From positions 434,001 through 498,000 of the forward strand of contig NZ_JAHRID010000003.1 of NCBI RefSeq assembly GCF_019100565.1: a DNA stretch of 64,000 nucleotides. The letters run 5' to 3'. The position numbers and the translations under genes are program-made. Under the pieces are notes generated by a model, which had not been told where the DNA came from, ran no database searches, and worked only from the letters and a program-made list of their open reading frames with translations. Of this stretch, positions 55,780-64,000 are shown piece by piece. Positions within the stretch are counted from its first letter, which is position 1, and each line of letters starts with the position of its first letter. This DNA comes from Arsukibacterium indicum (GTDB taxonomy: Bacteria; Pseudomonadota; Gammaproteobacteria; Enterobacterales; Alteromonadaceae).

Positions 55780-56430
55780 TTATTTCTTGGTCACCGTCAA
55801 TTCCGGCGTTTCAGTTAACGTGGCATCTAACAGGAAGTTATATACCGCGTCTTCGGCGAAGTTCATATTCAGGTTGTCGTTACTACCCTGAATACGCAGC
55901 GGCGTACCCTCTGTTACTGCAGCGCCGTCTGGCCCCGCGCCCATATTTACTGTAGCCCAGTCACTGGATGCAACTTTAAACTCATAATTGCCGGCTGTGA
56001 TACTGATATCAACGCTGTACAGGTTTGAACCTACATATTCAAAGGCATCGGCCTCACCCCAGCCATTCATACCACCTCGCAGGAACACCGTTGTTGAACC
56101 GTAAGGAACATATTCACTTACTGTCAGCGTTGGCGCTGCCGGGTTATTGGCGTTTAAGGTAAAGACATAAGATGAGGTACTGGCAATATCTATCCGCAGG
56201 TTGTCATTGCTTGGCTCAATAACAATCGGCGTATCCACTGTTACCTGATTGCCAGCAGCACCAGCACCCAGGTTAACGGTAGCCCAGTCGCCCGAGGCAA
56301 CTTTAAACTCATAGCTTCCCGCATCAATATTCAGCGTTGCACTGTAAATACCGGCACCATCGTAATTAAAGGCATCAGCTTCACCCCAGCCATTCATGCC
56401 GCCACGCACAAACACGGTAGTGGCCTGGTA
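55780..56430 (-). repeat. Tandem C-terminal starch-binding-like modules in the pullulanase
   Basis: Two units of about 108 codons (56104-56430 and 55780-56103) that share TTVF-RGGMNGWGEADAF and YEFKVAS-DWATVN-GAG and differ elsewhere. A within-gene duplication; probably carbohydrate-binding beta-sandwiches (inference). Confidence 0.85.
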
Positions 56431-59400
56431 CGGCGGAATATCTGGCGCGCCCAGAGTAGCATCGGCTGCCAGGCCGGGGCCTTGTTCACCCATTTGCGCT
56501 TTAACAAATACTGCCATGCTGTAGGCTGGCACGGTAAAGGTGCCTTCATCGGTACCCGCGGTAAAGCTCGCCATAGTAACGTTAGTGTCAACAGACGCCT
56601 GTTGCATTGGGTGTAAGTCAAAACCGGCTGCGGTAGGCACGGTATGAGATTGCTCCTGCGCGGTGCCGTTAATCATTACCACCAAGGCATCGTGCATCGG
56701 GTCTAAATCAGTCAGGCCGGTGCCATCGTCAATCGACATGACAATAACGCCCTGGGTCTGGTTGCTGCCGATATTGTGGAAACCTACCCGGTCCAGCACG
56801 TCCTGGCCAGTGGTTAAACGGAATAACGGGCTGCCACTGCGAATCGCCAGAAACTCAGCAAACACATTGGATGCAAACATAATATCGTTGCTGCTGACCT
56901 GAGTTTGCGGATTCAGGAATAATGTGGCGATATTGTCCCAGTTATCCCGGTTTTTCTCAGCAATTGGCAAGCCCACAGCCCAGTTGTTGGTTTGCATGGT
57001 GAAATCAACCAGGTTGAACCAGTCGCCTGAGTCATAGCTGTCGCGGTCCATTGATTTTGAGCGCAGGAAGTCACCACCCATTTGCAGGAATGGAATACCC
57101 TGGCTCATTAACGGGATAGCAATGGCCATATTTTGTGCCCGCACCCGCTCGGTCACACTTAATGTCTGCGGTAAGCGGCTCTGCAGAATATCCCACAGGG
57201 TTTCATTATCATGTTTCGACACATAGTTGATAATGTCGGCCGGATCTTCTGCATAACCTGCCGCCTGACCATTCCAGTTAGCACTGGAAGCCGGGCCGGT
57301 AATATCCCGGTAATTTTTCAGGACATAATCTTTTAAGGTACCAGCCAGGCTGATCCGGATAATATCCTGCTCGGCCAGGTTACCATCGTTGTTCACCCCG
57401 CTGAAAATGGCGGCGCTACGCACCCCTTCCCGGATCCGGTCATTAAAGGTGCCCACTTCAGTACCGGCCATATCCTGCTGTTTGGCCTGAGTAAATAAGC
57501 GGTTGTTGGCTACTTCACCAAAATTCCAGCCCTCACCATAGAAGTACGTGTTGGCATCAACAGCGCGCACTGCTTCACGCGCCGCCAGCAGGTTGTCTTT
57601 CGGATGGTGGCCCATAATGTCGAAGCGGAAATCATTAAAGCCAAAGTCACGGGCTAAAATAACCAGTGAGTCTTTAATAAACTTATCGAACATTTTGTGC
57701 TCGGTTGCGGTGTTTTCACAGCAGGTTGAGCGTTCAATTGCACCACTGACTTCGTTATAACGGTGGTAGTAACCCGGTACCAGCTTATCGAATACTGAGT
57801 TATCAAACAGGCCTGAGCTGCTGGTATGGTTATACACCACGTCCAGCGCTACCCGCAGGCCAATATCATTTAACGCTTTAACCATGGCACGTACTTCTTT
57901 AATCCGCACTGCACCTTCCGGATCAGAGGCATAGCTGCCTTCTACCGCAATAAAGTGATGCGGGTCATAACCCCAGTTAAAGCCATCAATCCGGCGGATA
58001 GACTCTACCAGCGCCTGAGCATCATCACTGTACGGCAGGTAACCTTCCAGTAATGATTGCAGGGTGGCGCTGTCGCTTTCCACACCACACACCGGCGCGT
58101 CAGCATTTAATGCACATAGCTGCGCTACGGTATCGGTTAAATTGATCCGGCGGTTAGCCCGCTCTTCAATATTGGCCTGATCGTTAAGCGGCAGCACATG
58201 AAAATGGGTTAAGCCATTATCAGCCAGCTTTTTAAGGTGCTGAACCGGCGCCGATTCCATTTCAGTAAATGCCAGATATTTACCGCGGTTAGCGGCACTG
58301 ATACTGCTATCACGAATACTGAAATCACGGACATGGCCCTCGTAAATCACGATATCTTCCGGATTCGCCACCACCGGCACGATGCGCTCGCTCCAACCTT
58401 CTGGCGCTAAATCAGCGTCAGCCAGGTTAACAAACTGGCTGTAGCGGCCATTGGTCGACACACTGACTGAATAAGGGTCGGTGCTTTCAATGGTTTCCAC
58501 TGCGCGGGTTAACGGATGATAAACGGTTACTTCATAGCGGTAGAACTTGCGATCCAGCGCACTTGCAGCACCGCTGTATGACCAGACGCCGGTTTGCGCA
58601 TCCAGGCTCATCGGGTGGCTGGCCGCTACGGTTTTGTCATTGTTATACACTTTTAAGGTCATGCTGCGGGCAGTCGGGCCCCACACGGCAGCAGTAACGT
58701 TGCCATCAGCATAATGCACGCCTAACTGCGCATTCAATGCACTGTTATCGCCACTGGCATACAGCGCATCCAGCACTTTGGCTACCTGCACATAACTGGC
58801 TGCCACCAGTTCACCGTCGCTGTTGTAAGCGGCCAGTGCCAGCTGGTTTTTAGCCATCGCTTTGGCTTCATCTGCGGTTAAATCAATACTAAACGCTGCA
58901 GCGTCAGCCATATGCGGCACCAGCGCTTTTTGCTCGTCGCTAAGCATAACCGGCGTCAGCTCAATGCTGCTGCCTTCCAGCTCGTCATTGTTATTCACTG
59001 CCAGATCAGCATCTGCTGAATAAAACAGTTTAACCACCGGCGCGGTATCCGCAGCGCTGGCGTTCCAGATAAAGGTATTGGTATCTAACCAATGACCTGC
59101 AGCGCCCTGAATGCTGACACCCAGCGATAGAATCGGAAACTCGAACACGCCGTTAACACCAGAAAATACCCAGTTCATCCGGGCAAAATCCGGGTCGTCC
59201 TGCGACAACGGCATTTTCATATCAGGGCCAGGATCTTTACCGGCGTCATCAGTGCCAATGTGGATAATAAAATTACCACAGGCTTCTGGTGTGCCGGCGT
59301 AGCCCGGTTTTAAATTCAGGATCCAGTAAGCGCCATAATTCGGGTCAACACCGTCATGAACTAAGCCGTTATCCCAGGAGCGGGCAATCGACGAAGGCTG

Positions 59401-59769
59401 ATACGCATCACAAGCTTCATTATTCCAGGTATGCAACCGGTAACCGTCATATGCATCATCCTGCGGCCGGTTATAAAACAGAACCGCCTGATTCTCGCCG
59501 GCAAATACCACCGGGTCGGGCGCATTCGGGTCGCGGCCACTGACACAACTTTCATTGTTAGCATCAGGGAAAGTGCCGGTCGGGCAGGAAATCGGCGGTG
59601 GATCAATACAGGCACTGCCATTGGCATTAGGTATTTGCGGCACATTACAGGTTAATAATACTTCGCCGGGCTCGGTTGAGTCGCCACAGGCAGCCAGAAC
59701 GCCTACGCCAACGGCAAGCGTACTCAGTCTGAGCAGACTTTTTATATTAAATATTGTTGGGTTAAACAT
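55780..59769 (-). CDS. Pullulanase-type alpha-1,6-glucosidase, multidomain lipoprotein (GH13_14-like)
   Basis: 1329 residues. Lipobox VLAACGDST places it on the outer membrane. Order: a Cys-rich linker (residues about 30-90), a CBM41/PUD-like starch-binding domain (YDGYRLHTWNNEACD), a CBM48-like domain (VHYADGNVTAAVWGPTARSM), the catalytic barrel, and two tandem C-terminal modules (1114-1222 and 1223-1329). Catalytic regions: DVVYNHTSSSG (I), FNDFRFDIMGHHPKD with the nucleophile (II), YGEGWNFGEV (III) and SKHDNETLWD (IV). It debranches starch and pullulan at alpha-1,6 links. Second gene after the TonB receptor, 71 bases apart. Confidence 0.94.
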   Translation of the reverse strand: MFNPTIFNIKSLLRLSTLAVGVGVLAACGDSTEPGEVLLTCNVPQIPNANGSACIDPPPISCPTGTFPDANNESCVSGRDPNAPDPVVFAGENQAVLFYNRPQDDAYDGYRLHTWNNEACDAYQPSSIARSWDNGLVHDGVDPNYGAYWILNLKPGYAGTPEACGNFIIHIGTDDAGKDPGPDMKMPLSQDDPDFARMNWVFSGVNGVFEFPILSLGVSIQGAAGHWLDTNTFIWNASAADTAPVVKLFYSADADLAVNNNDELEGSSIELTPVMLSDEQKALVPHMADAAAFSIDLTADEAKAMAKNQLALAAYNSDGELVAASYVQVAKVLDALYASGDNSALNAQLGVHYADGNVTAAVWGPTARSMTLKVYNNDKTVAASHPMSLDAQTGVWSYSGAASALDRKFYRYEVTVYHPLTRAVETIESTDPYSVSVSTNGRYSQFVNLADADLAPEGWSERIVPVVANPEDIVIYEGHVRDFSIRDSSISAANRGKYLAFTEMESAPVQHLKKLADNGLTHFHVLPLNDQANIEERANRRINLTDTVAQLCALNADAPVCGVESDSATLQSLLEGYLPYSDDAQALVESIRRIDGFNWGYDPHHFIAVEGSYASDPEGAVRIKEVRAMVKALNDIGLRVALDVVYNHTSSSGLFDNSVFDKLVPGYYHRYNEVSGAIERSTCCENTATEHKMFDKFIKDSLVILARDFGFNDFRFDIMGHHPKDNLLAAREAVRAVDANTYFYGEGWNFGEVANNRLFTQAKQQDMAGTEVGTFNDRIREGVRSAAIFSGVNNDGNLAEQDIIRISLAGTLKDYVLKNYRDITGPASSANWNGQAAGYAEDPADIINYVSKHDNETLWDILQSRLPQTLSVTERVRAQNMAIAIPLMSQGIPFLQMGGDFLRSKSMDRDSYDSGDWFNLVDFTMQTNNWAVGLPIAEKNRDNWDNIATLFLNPQTQVSSNDIMFASNVFAEFLAIRSGSPLFRLTTGQDVLDRVGFHNIGSNQTQGVIVMSIDDGTGLTDLDPMHDALVVMINGTAQEQSHTVPTAAGFDLHPMQQASVDTNVTMASFTAGTDEGTFTVPAYSMAVFVKAQMGEQGPGLAADATLGAPDIPPYQATTVFVRGGMNGWGEADAFNYDGAGIYSATLNIDAGSYEFKVASGDWATVNLGAGAAGNQVTVDTPIVIEPSNDNLRIDIASTSSYVFTLNANNPAAPTLTVSEYVPYGSTTVFLRGGMNGWGEADAFEYVGSNLYSVDISITAGNYEFKVASSDWATVNMGAGPDGAAVTEGTPLRIQGSNDNLNMNFAEDAVYNFLLDATLTETPELTVTKK

Positions 59770-59840
59770 TATTCAGTTACTCCAGATTATTCTGTTACTC
59801 GCCACACCAGACAAAGCCTGCAGTATGGCGTTACGCTGGG

Positions 59841-62687
59841 TTAAAACGAGTACACGGCGCCGACAAAGTATTGTCTGCCAAAAAACTGCAAGGTACCGGT
59901 CTGAGCTTTCTGGCCAAAATAACTTTTGGTTGGCTCATCCGTCAGGTTATTTACCTGGAATAGCAGCTTCAGGTTGTCGTTAAACTCGTAACCAAATTGC
60001 ATATCAACCACTAACTCGCTGTCGAAGTTGGTAATCTGCTCATCAATACCTACCTGGCTTGAAACAAAAGGCGAACGGTAGCGGGCATTAACCCGGGCTT
60101 CTATGCCGTCATGCTCCCAGAACAGAGTGCCGTTAAAGACATTTTTTGACAGCCCTTCGAATGTAGTGGTAATGGCTTCACCACCCAGGGTGTTAATCAG
60201 CTCTACTTCACTTTCGGTATAAGAGTAACTGCCGCTGACACCCAGGCCCGACCATAAATCCGGCAGGAAATCGAACACATGGGTGTATGCCAACTCCAGG
60301 CCACGGATATAGCCGCCCCGGTCGTTATTTACTGCAGTAGAAAAGGCGCCGTTAAAGGTAGTACGTGGTACACCGTCTTCATTAATAATGACATCCGGCA
60401 CCGCAAAACCGGCACCGGCAAAGTCAAATTCCTGAATGGTAAAATCATTTATAAAGTTTTGAATATCTTTATAAAACACTGCAGCAACAACAGCGCCACT
60501 GCCAAAATAGTATTCATAAGATAAATCATATTGGTTAGCTTCAAACGGCCGCAGGAACGGGCTGTTAGAGCTTGAACCGCTGATTTCACCATCATCACTG
60601 ATATTAATCGAGGTGTTCGACGCCAACCGGTTAATCGGTGGCCGTGAAATCACTTTAGCCGCGGCAAAACGTAGCTGGGTATTGTCAGTCAGGCTTAAAT
60701 TTAAGTTAATGCTTGGCAGGTAGTGGGTGTATTTCTCACCCAGAATGCCCGGTGCATACTGGTTATTCACCAGGCCAGCTTCGTCAGTAATGTTCTGGGC
60801 GCCGCGCAGCGGATCACCGCCAACATCGGTTAAATCGGTCGCCGACTGATCCGTGGTTACCCGGCGTACGCCGACATTACCGGTCAGCGGCAAATCAAAA
60901 ATTTCGGTATCCAGATTTGCCATCAGATAAGCCGCAAGTACATCTTCATATACTTCGCCGCTTTGCAGTACCGACCAGCTGGTATCGACATTCGAAGTTG
61001 GGTCGCGGTTAATCACCCCGACATTACCGGCACCCCAGGTTTGTACCGGCTGCGGTATACCCTGCGGAAACCAGGCGGCCAATGCCTTATCGAGGTCAAT
61101 CGCCAGATAGCTTGGGTAGTTAGCAAAGTCGCCTTTAAAATCAACTACTTTTGCCATGTCTGCAGTTAGCTGTAGTGGCGGCTGCGAATTTAAAAAGCTG
61201 CCATCACTGCCATATTCAAATACTGAACGATCATTGCTGTAGGTACGTTCTGAATATCGCACGCCCACTTCAAACGAACGGACAATCGGCAAATCCAGGT
61301 CATAGCTTAAGTCCAGTTTTACCGCACTGACTTCATCGCTGTTTACAAAGGGGTAAATACCATACTTACTTACCATTACCCGACCGATATCGGAGAAGGC
61401 ATCAGCCTGGTTAAAACCAATACTGGGCAGGTCCAGGCCGTTCAGCAGGTAAGAAATAGAGACATTGGTATCAAACTGCGGGTTTGCCACTGTCGCATCT
61501 TCTGCCACCAGCGCCCACAACAGACCGTTTCTGAAATCGCTGCTGGCGGTTGAGTGTGAGACGTCAAACACCATGTTGGTACGGTCGTTAATGTCCCAGT
61601 CGGCGGCAATACCGAAACTTTTTACCTCGTCATAGTCACGGTTATCGTCATTAACAATTTCTACCCGGGTAAAGCTTTGCGAGGTACGGTTAAAGGTGCC
61701 GCCTATTACCGAGCGGTTGTTTAATACCGGATTACCAACAGCTGCTGCGTCACCACCAAATTTAACCCGGAAACCGCGGGCAAACGACTCTTTATCAAAC
61801 TGAGAAATAAAGGCATCTGCTTTTAAACTAAAGGCATCATGCGGTTGCCATTCAATAGAGCCCAGATAACCGTTGCGGGTTTCTTCACCACCCAAGTGCT
61901 GAATTTCAAAGCCTTCGCTGATAAATTCGTTCTGCTCATCGCCAGTGACATCTTTCTGGCCATTATACGCCAGACCAATAAACTGGGTGGCAACACTGGG
62001 CTGATACAACCGGGCATAACCCAGGGCTAAGCCTAAGGTGTTATCCAGAAACTTACCCTGATAGGAGAAACTGAAGCGGTGGCCAAAATCCTGACCATCT
62101 GGCACTTCGTCTGCCCGGTCATTAAACATCCCGCGCAGGTTAACGTTAAAGCTGTGGTCTTTTTCGTTCAGCAGCACACTGGTGGTTTTCAGCTCAACGG
62201 TGCCGGCTACGCCACCTTCAATCAGTGACGCTTTTGGCGATTTATATACCGCAGCCGAGTTAATCAGTTCTGACGGATACTGGTCAAACTCAATATTGCG
62301 CTTACCGCTGGTAGAAACCTGCTCGCGGCCGTTTAAGGTGGAAAACACAAAGCCACCTGACATACCGCGAATGTTAATTTCTGCAGCCTGGCCACCGGTT
62401 CGTACTGCAGAGATCCCAGGTAAGCGGGTTAATGCATCGGCTATCGATACATCAGGTAGTGCGCCAAGATCATCGGCAGAGATGGTTTCCGATACCACAT
62501 CACCAAAGCGTTTGGTATCCAGTGAGCGAAACAGGCTGCTGGCAAAGCCCCGTACCTGTATTACTTCAACCTGTTGCTCTGCGGCTACCGGTTCTTCCGC
62601 TGGTGGCTGTTGCTGAGCAGCCGCCAACGAACTTAGCCCTGCTGTGCTAACAGCAAGGCTAAGCAGACTAAGCTTAAACTTATTCAT
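59841..62687 (-). CDS. TonB-dependent outer-membrane receptor, probable maltodextrin uptake
   Basis: 948 residues. Signal peptide about 1-24 (SSLAAAQQ), a TonB-box-like EVIQVRGFASS, a plug domain (LGALPDVSIADALTRLPGIS, ITINIRGMSGG-like) and a 22-stranded barrel ending GAVYSF with the terminal Phe. It would import long maltodextrins through the outer membrane using TonB energy. The gene order (receptor, pullulanase), the lipoprotein enzymes nearby and the operator 135 bases upstream support a starch substrate over iron or B12. No SusD partner, as expected outside Bacteroidetes. Confidence 0.92.
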   Translation of the reverse strand: MNKFKLSLLSLAVSTAGLSSLAAAQQQPPAEEPVAAEQQVEVIQVRGFASSLFRSLDTKRFGDVVSETISADDLGALPDVSIADALTRLPGISAVRTGGQAAEINIRGMSGGFVFSTLNGREQVSTSGKRNIEFDQYPSELINSAAVYKSPKASLIEGGVAGTVELKTTSVLLNEKDHSFNVNLRGMFNDRADEVPDGQDFGHRFSFSYQGKFLDNTLGLALGYARLYQPSVATQFIGLAYNGQKDVTGDEQNEFISEGFEIQHLGGEETRNGYLGSIEWQPHDAFSLKADAFISQFDKESFARGFRVKFGGDAAAVGNPVLNNRSVIGGTFNRTSQSFTRVEIVNDDNRDYDEVKSFGIAADWDINDRTNMVFDVSHSTASSDFRNGLLWALVAEDATVANPQFDTNVSISYLLNGLDLPSIGFNQADAFSDIGRVMVSKYGIYPFVNSDEVSAVKLDLSYDLDLPIVRSFEVGVRYSERTYSNDRSVFEYGSDGSFLNSQPPLQLTADMAKVVDFKGDFANYPSYLAIDLDKALAAWFPQGIPQPVQTWGAGNVGVINRDPTSNVDTSWSVLQSGEVYEDVLAAYLMANLDTEIFDLPLTGNVGVRRVTTDQSATDLTDVGGDPLRGAQNITDEAGLVNNQYAPGILGEKYTHYLPSINLNLSLTDNTQLRFAAAKVISRPPINRLASNTSINISDDGEISGSSSNSPFLRPFEANQYDLSYEYYFGSGAVVAAVFYKDIQNFINDFTIQEFDFAGAGFAVPDVIINEDGVPRTTFNGAFSTAVNNDRGGYIRGLELAYTHVFDFLPDLWSGLGVSGSYSYTESEVELINTLGGEAITTTFEGLSKNVFNGTLFWEHDGIEARVNARYRSPFVSSQVGIDEQITNFDSELVVDMQFGYEFNDNLKLLFQVNNLTDEPTKSYFGQKAQTGTLQFFGRQYFVGAVYSF

Positions 62688-62821
62688 ACTTTCGTCCCCG
62701 TTTTGTTTTTATTGTTGGATGCGCTTTCCATGCGATACGGTTCAGCCGACCCGGGCACGAAATAATGCAGCCATAATTGTTGTAAGCTTAGTTATTAACC
62801 TATTTGGGGCAACTGGCAATA

Positions 62822-62835
62822 TGAATACGTATTCA
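62822..62835. promoter_or_regulatory. Candidate MalR-type operator (TonB receptor-pullulanase operon)
   Basis: TGAATACGTATTCA, a perfect 14-bp palindrome between the receptor (start 62687) and the divergent gene at 62977. Confidence 0.8.
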
Positions 62836-62976
62836 CAAGCGCTAAAATGGCGCAGTGGTCATTTGCCGGTAACCAAATTGGTGCAACCGCTTGCTGACTT
62901 TTCATTGGCGTAAACTCAGGCTATGGTAGCGGGCAAGATACGTAAATTGCTTGTTCAGCAATAAGGAAACCCTCAG

Positions 62977-64000
62977 GTGAAAAAAACGGCCAAAAGCTCG
63001 GTAATGGTGTACCGGCTGGAGCGTTTGCTGGATGTGTTGTATTCCGGCGACGCCAGCTGTTTTTATCAGCGCAGCAAAGCGTTTTTTGCCAGTTACCGGC
63101 AGCAGCAAATGGAACTTAAGCAGGCTGAGCAACGTTGGCAGCAACTACAGCAGGCCCCGGGCACCAGCCAGAGCCAACGCCAGCAAGCGCGGCAACATTA
63201 CAGTGAATTGCAGTATCAGGATGAAAAAGCCCGGCTGATACGCTGGGCCGATTTACACATGCTGGCCGAACAGTTATTGCAGCTGGCGGAGGGGGAGAGC
63301 AACAGCGAAACCCTGGTATTCAGCGCCCGTTTGCTGGGCTGTTTACAAATTATGGTGCCAACCGAAAAACGGCAGCGTGAGCGGGTACAGTATGCTTTTA
63401 AGCCACTTTACCGGGCAGTGCTCAGCCTGCGGCTGTTAGATCATCTGCTTGCTCAGCAATTGCTGGACGACCCGGCACTGGTCAGCCATTATCAGCTGCG
63501 TAACCGCCAGGCGCCAGATGATTGCCCGTATCGTCAGCATGTGCAATTACCGATTGTTATGGCAATACTGCTGCAGGATATTGGCTTACTGCACCCCGAC
63601 GCGCTGGGTATTATTCAGGGTGAATTAGCCCAGTTTGATACAGACCGGCCGTTAAAAATGGAAGAACGCGAGCGGCTGCTGAAAATAAGCAGTGAAGCCA
63701 GTCTGGCATTGCTGCAACAAGGGTTTGGCATAGCGCCATACAAAGGCAACAATAAAACAGAACGTGAACAATACTTTGCCGCCCAGCAGCAGCGTTTGCA
63801 CTGGCTTAGCCAGTTATTGCAGTTAAACCCTACCGATAAAACTCTGTTCGGCAGCCTGCTGAAAGTGCCGCAGGTGTATGCCTCTATTGTGTTACCGGGC
63901 CGCCAGCGTTTTAACTATGCCTTATTGCCCAAAGCCGCGCTGTTAATGCGCGAAGGGGCCCGTCGCAATGAATACAACGGCCTGCTGGTTGATCAGTTAT
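62977..64000 (+). CDS. Unknown protein with degenerate HDIG-like segment (3' end outside window)
   Basis: 341 codons from a GTG at 62977, preceded by AAGGAAACCCTCAG, and still open at the right edge. No ORF of comparable quality exists on the other strand here. The first 100 residues are charged and Gln-rich, suggesting coiled coil. Around residue 200, MAILLQDIGLLHPDAL followed by a helix (KMEERERLLKISSEASLAL) resembles the HD-GYP core, but the metal-binding His-Asp is Gln-Asp, so it should lack that chemistry. No membrane helix seen so far. I do not recognise the family; the HD comparison is my inference. Confidence 0.82.
   Translation, partial: MKKTAKSSVMVYRLERLLDVLYSGDASCFYQRSKAFFASYRQQQMELKQAEQRWQQLQQAPGTSQSQRQQARQHYSELQYQDEKARLIRWADLHMLAEQLLQLAEGESNSETLVFSARLLGCLQIMVPTEKRQRERVQYAFKPLYRAVLSLRLLDHLLAQQLLDDPALVSHYQLRNRQAPDDCPYRQHVQLPIVMAILLQDIGLLHPDALGIIQGELAQFDTDRPLKMEERERLLKISSEASLALLQQGFGIAPYKGNNKTEREQYFAAQQQRLHWLSQLLQLNPTDKTLFGSLLKVPQVYASIVLPGRQRFNYALLPKAALLMREGARRNEYNGLLVDQL

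Noticed and set aside
62902-63144. 80-residue minus-strand frame
   Set aside because: It lies opposite the 5' part of the long plus-strand gene from 62977, which has a better start and length.
1-64000. tRNA, rRNA, CRISPR, insertion sequence, integron or prophage
   Set aside because: No cloverleaf with CCA-type end, repeat-spacer array, transposase or integrase motif, or phage structural gene was seen.

Overview
The window looks like a chromosomal segment of a marine or freshwater gammaproteobacterium of the Alteromonadales/Chromatiaceae type (Rheinheimera, Arsukibacterium or Alishewanella are the best guesses). The pointers are a TonB-dependent receptor beside starch lipoproteins, an MFS maltose transporter instead of an ABC system, a MipA/DUF3019/two-component operon, DUF3334 beside pyrC, and roughly 50% G+C by eye. 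This is inference from gene content; no search was run. No rRNA, tRNA, CRISPR array, insertion sequence or prophage was recognised.

Layout. 1-7.5 kb: a left-truncated DUF6445 oxygenase-like gene, an Mpo1-like membrane protein, an exported amidohydrolase, endonuclease I, a secreted alpha-amylase, a lipoprotein cytochrome c and a large unknown anchored protein. 7.5-15.8 kb: a SWIM/SNF2 helicase, then a three-gene envelope operon (RND/MMPL exporter, LolA-like protein, LysM plus beta-barrel protein). 15.9-24 kb: comM, pyrC, a 54-residue acidic protein missed by length cut-offs, DUF3334, a Bcr/CflA exporter, and a tightly coupled MipA-DUF3019-response regulator-histidine kinase operon. 24-30.5 kb: LacI-type regulator, SulP transporter, and a GH13 lipoprotein divergent from the maltose transporter. 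30.6-41.2 kb: small housekeeping or unknown genes, a periplasmic GH13 enzyme, ThrE-type exporter, EF-hand protein, PAS chemoreceptor, trypsin-like protease and YcxB-like protein. 41.3-49 kb: GH31 and GH13 operon, a diguanylate cyclase, an EAL-HDOD protein and RhlE. 49-55.6 kb: a carbamoyltransferase/SxtJ/DUF5989 operon divergent from two tandem SGNH-TPR membrane proteins. 55.8-64 kb: a pullulanase lipoprotein and TonB receptor operon, and a right-truncated unknown gene.

The main theme is starch and maltodextrin use. The TonB receptor would import oligosaccharides. The pullulanase, GH13 and GH31 enzymes trim them at the outer membrane and in the periplasm, and the MFS carrier takes sugars across the inner membrane. 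Four 14-bp palindromes of the form TGMATACGTWTKCA (28974, 35610, 45778, 62822) lie upstream of exactly these transcription units and are probably bound by the LacI-type regulator at 24241-25269. One of them also sits in front of the diguanylate cyclase gene. The secreted amylase at 3766 has no such site that I could see.

The most unusual locus is 49.1-55.3 kb. A carbamoyltransferase, an SxtJ-like protein and a 50-residue DUF5989 protein resemble the sxtI-sxtJ-sxtK triad, here facing a duplicated membrane-anchored SGNH-TPR pair. It may be an envelope or exported-metabolite modification system of unknown substrate.
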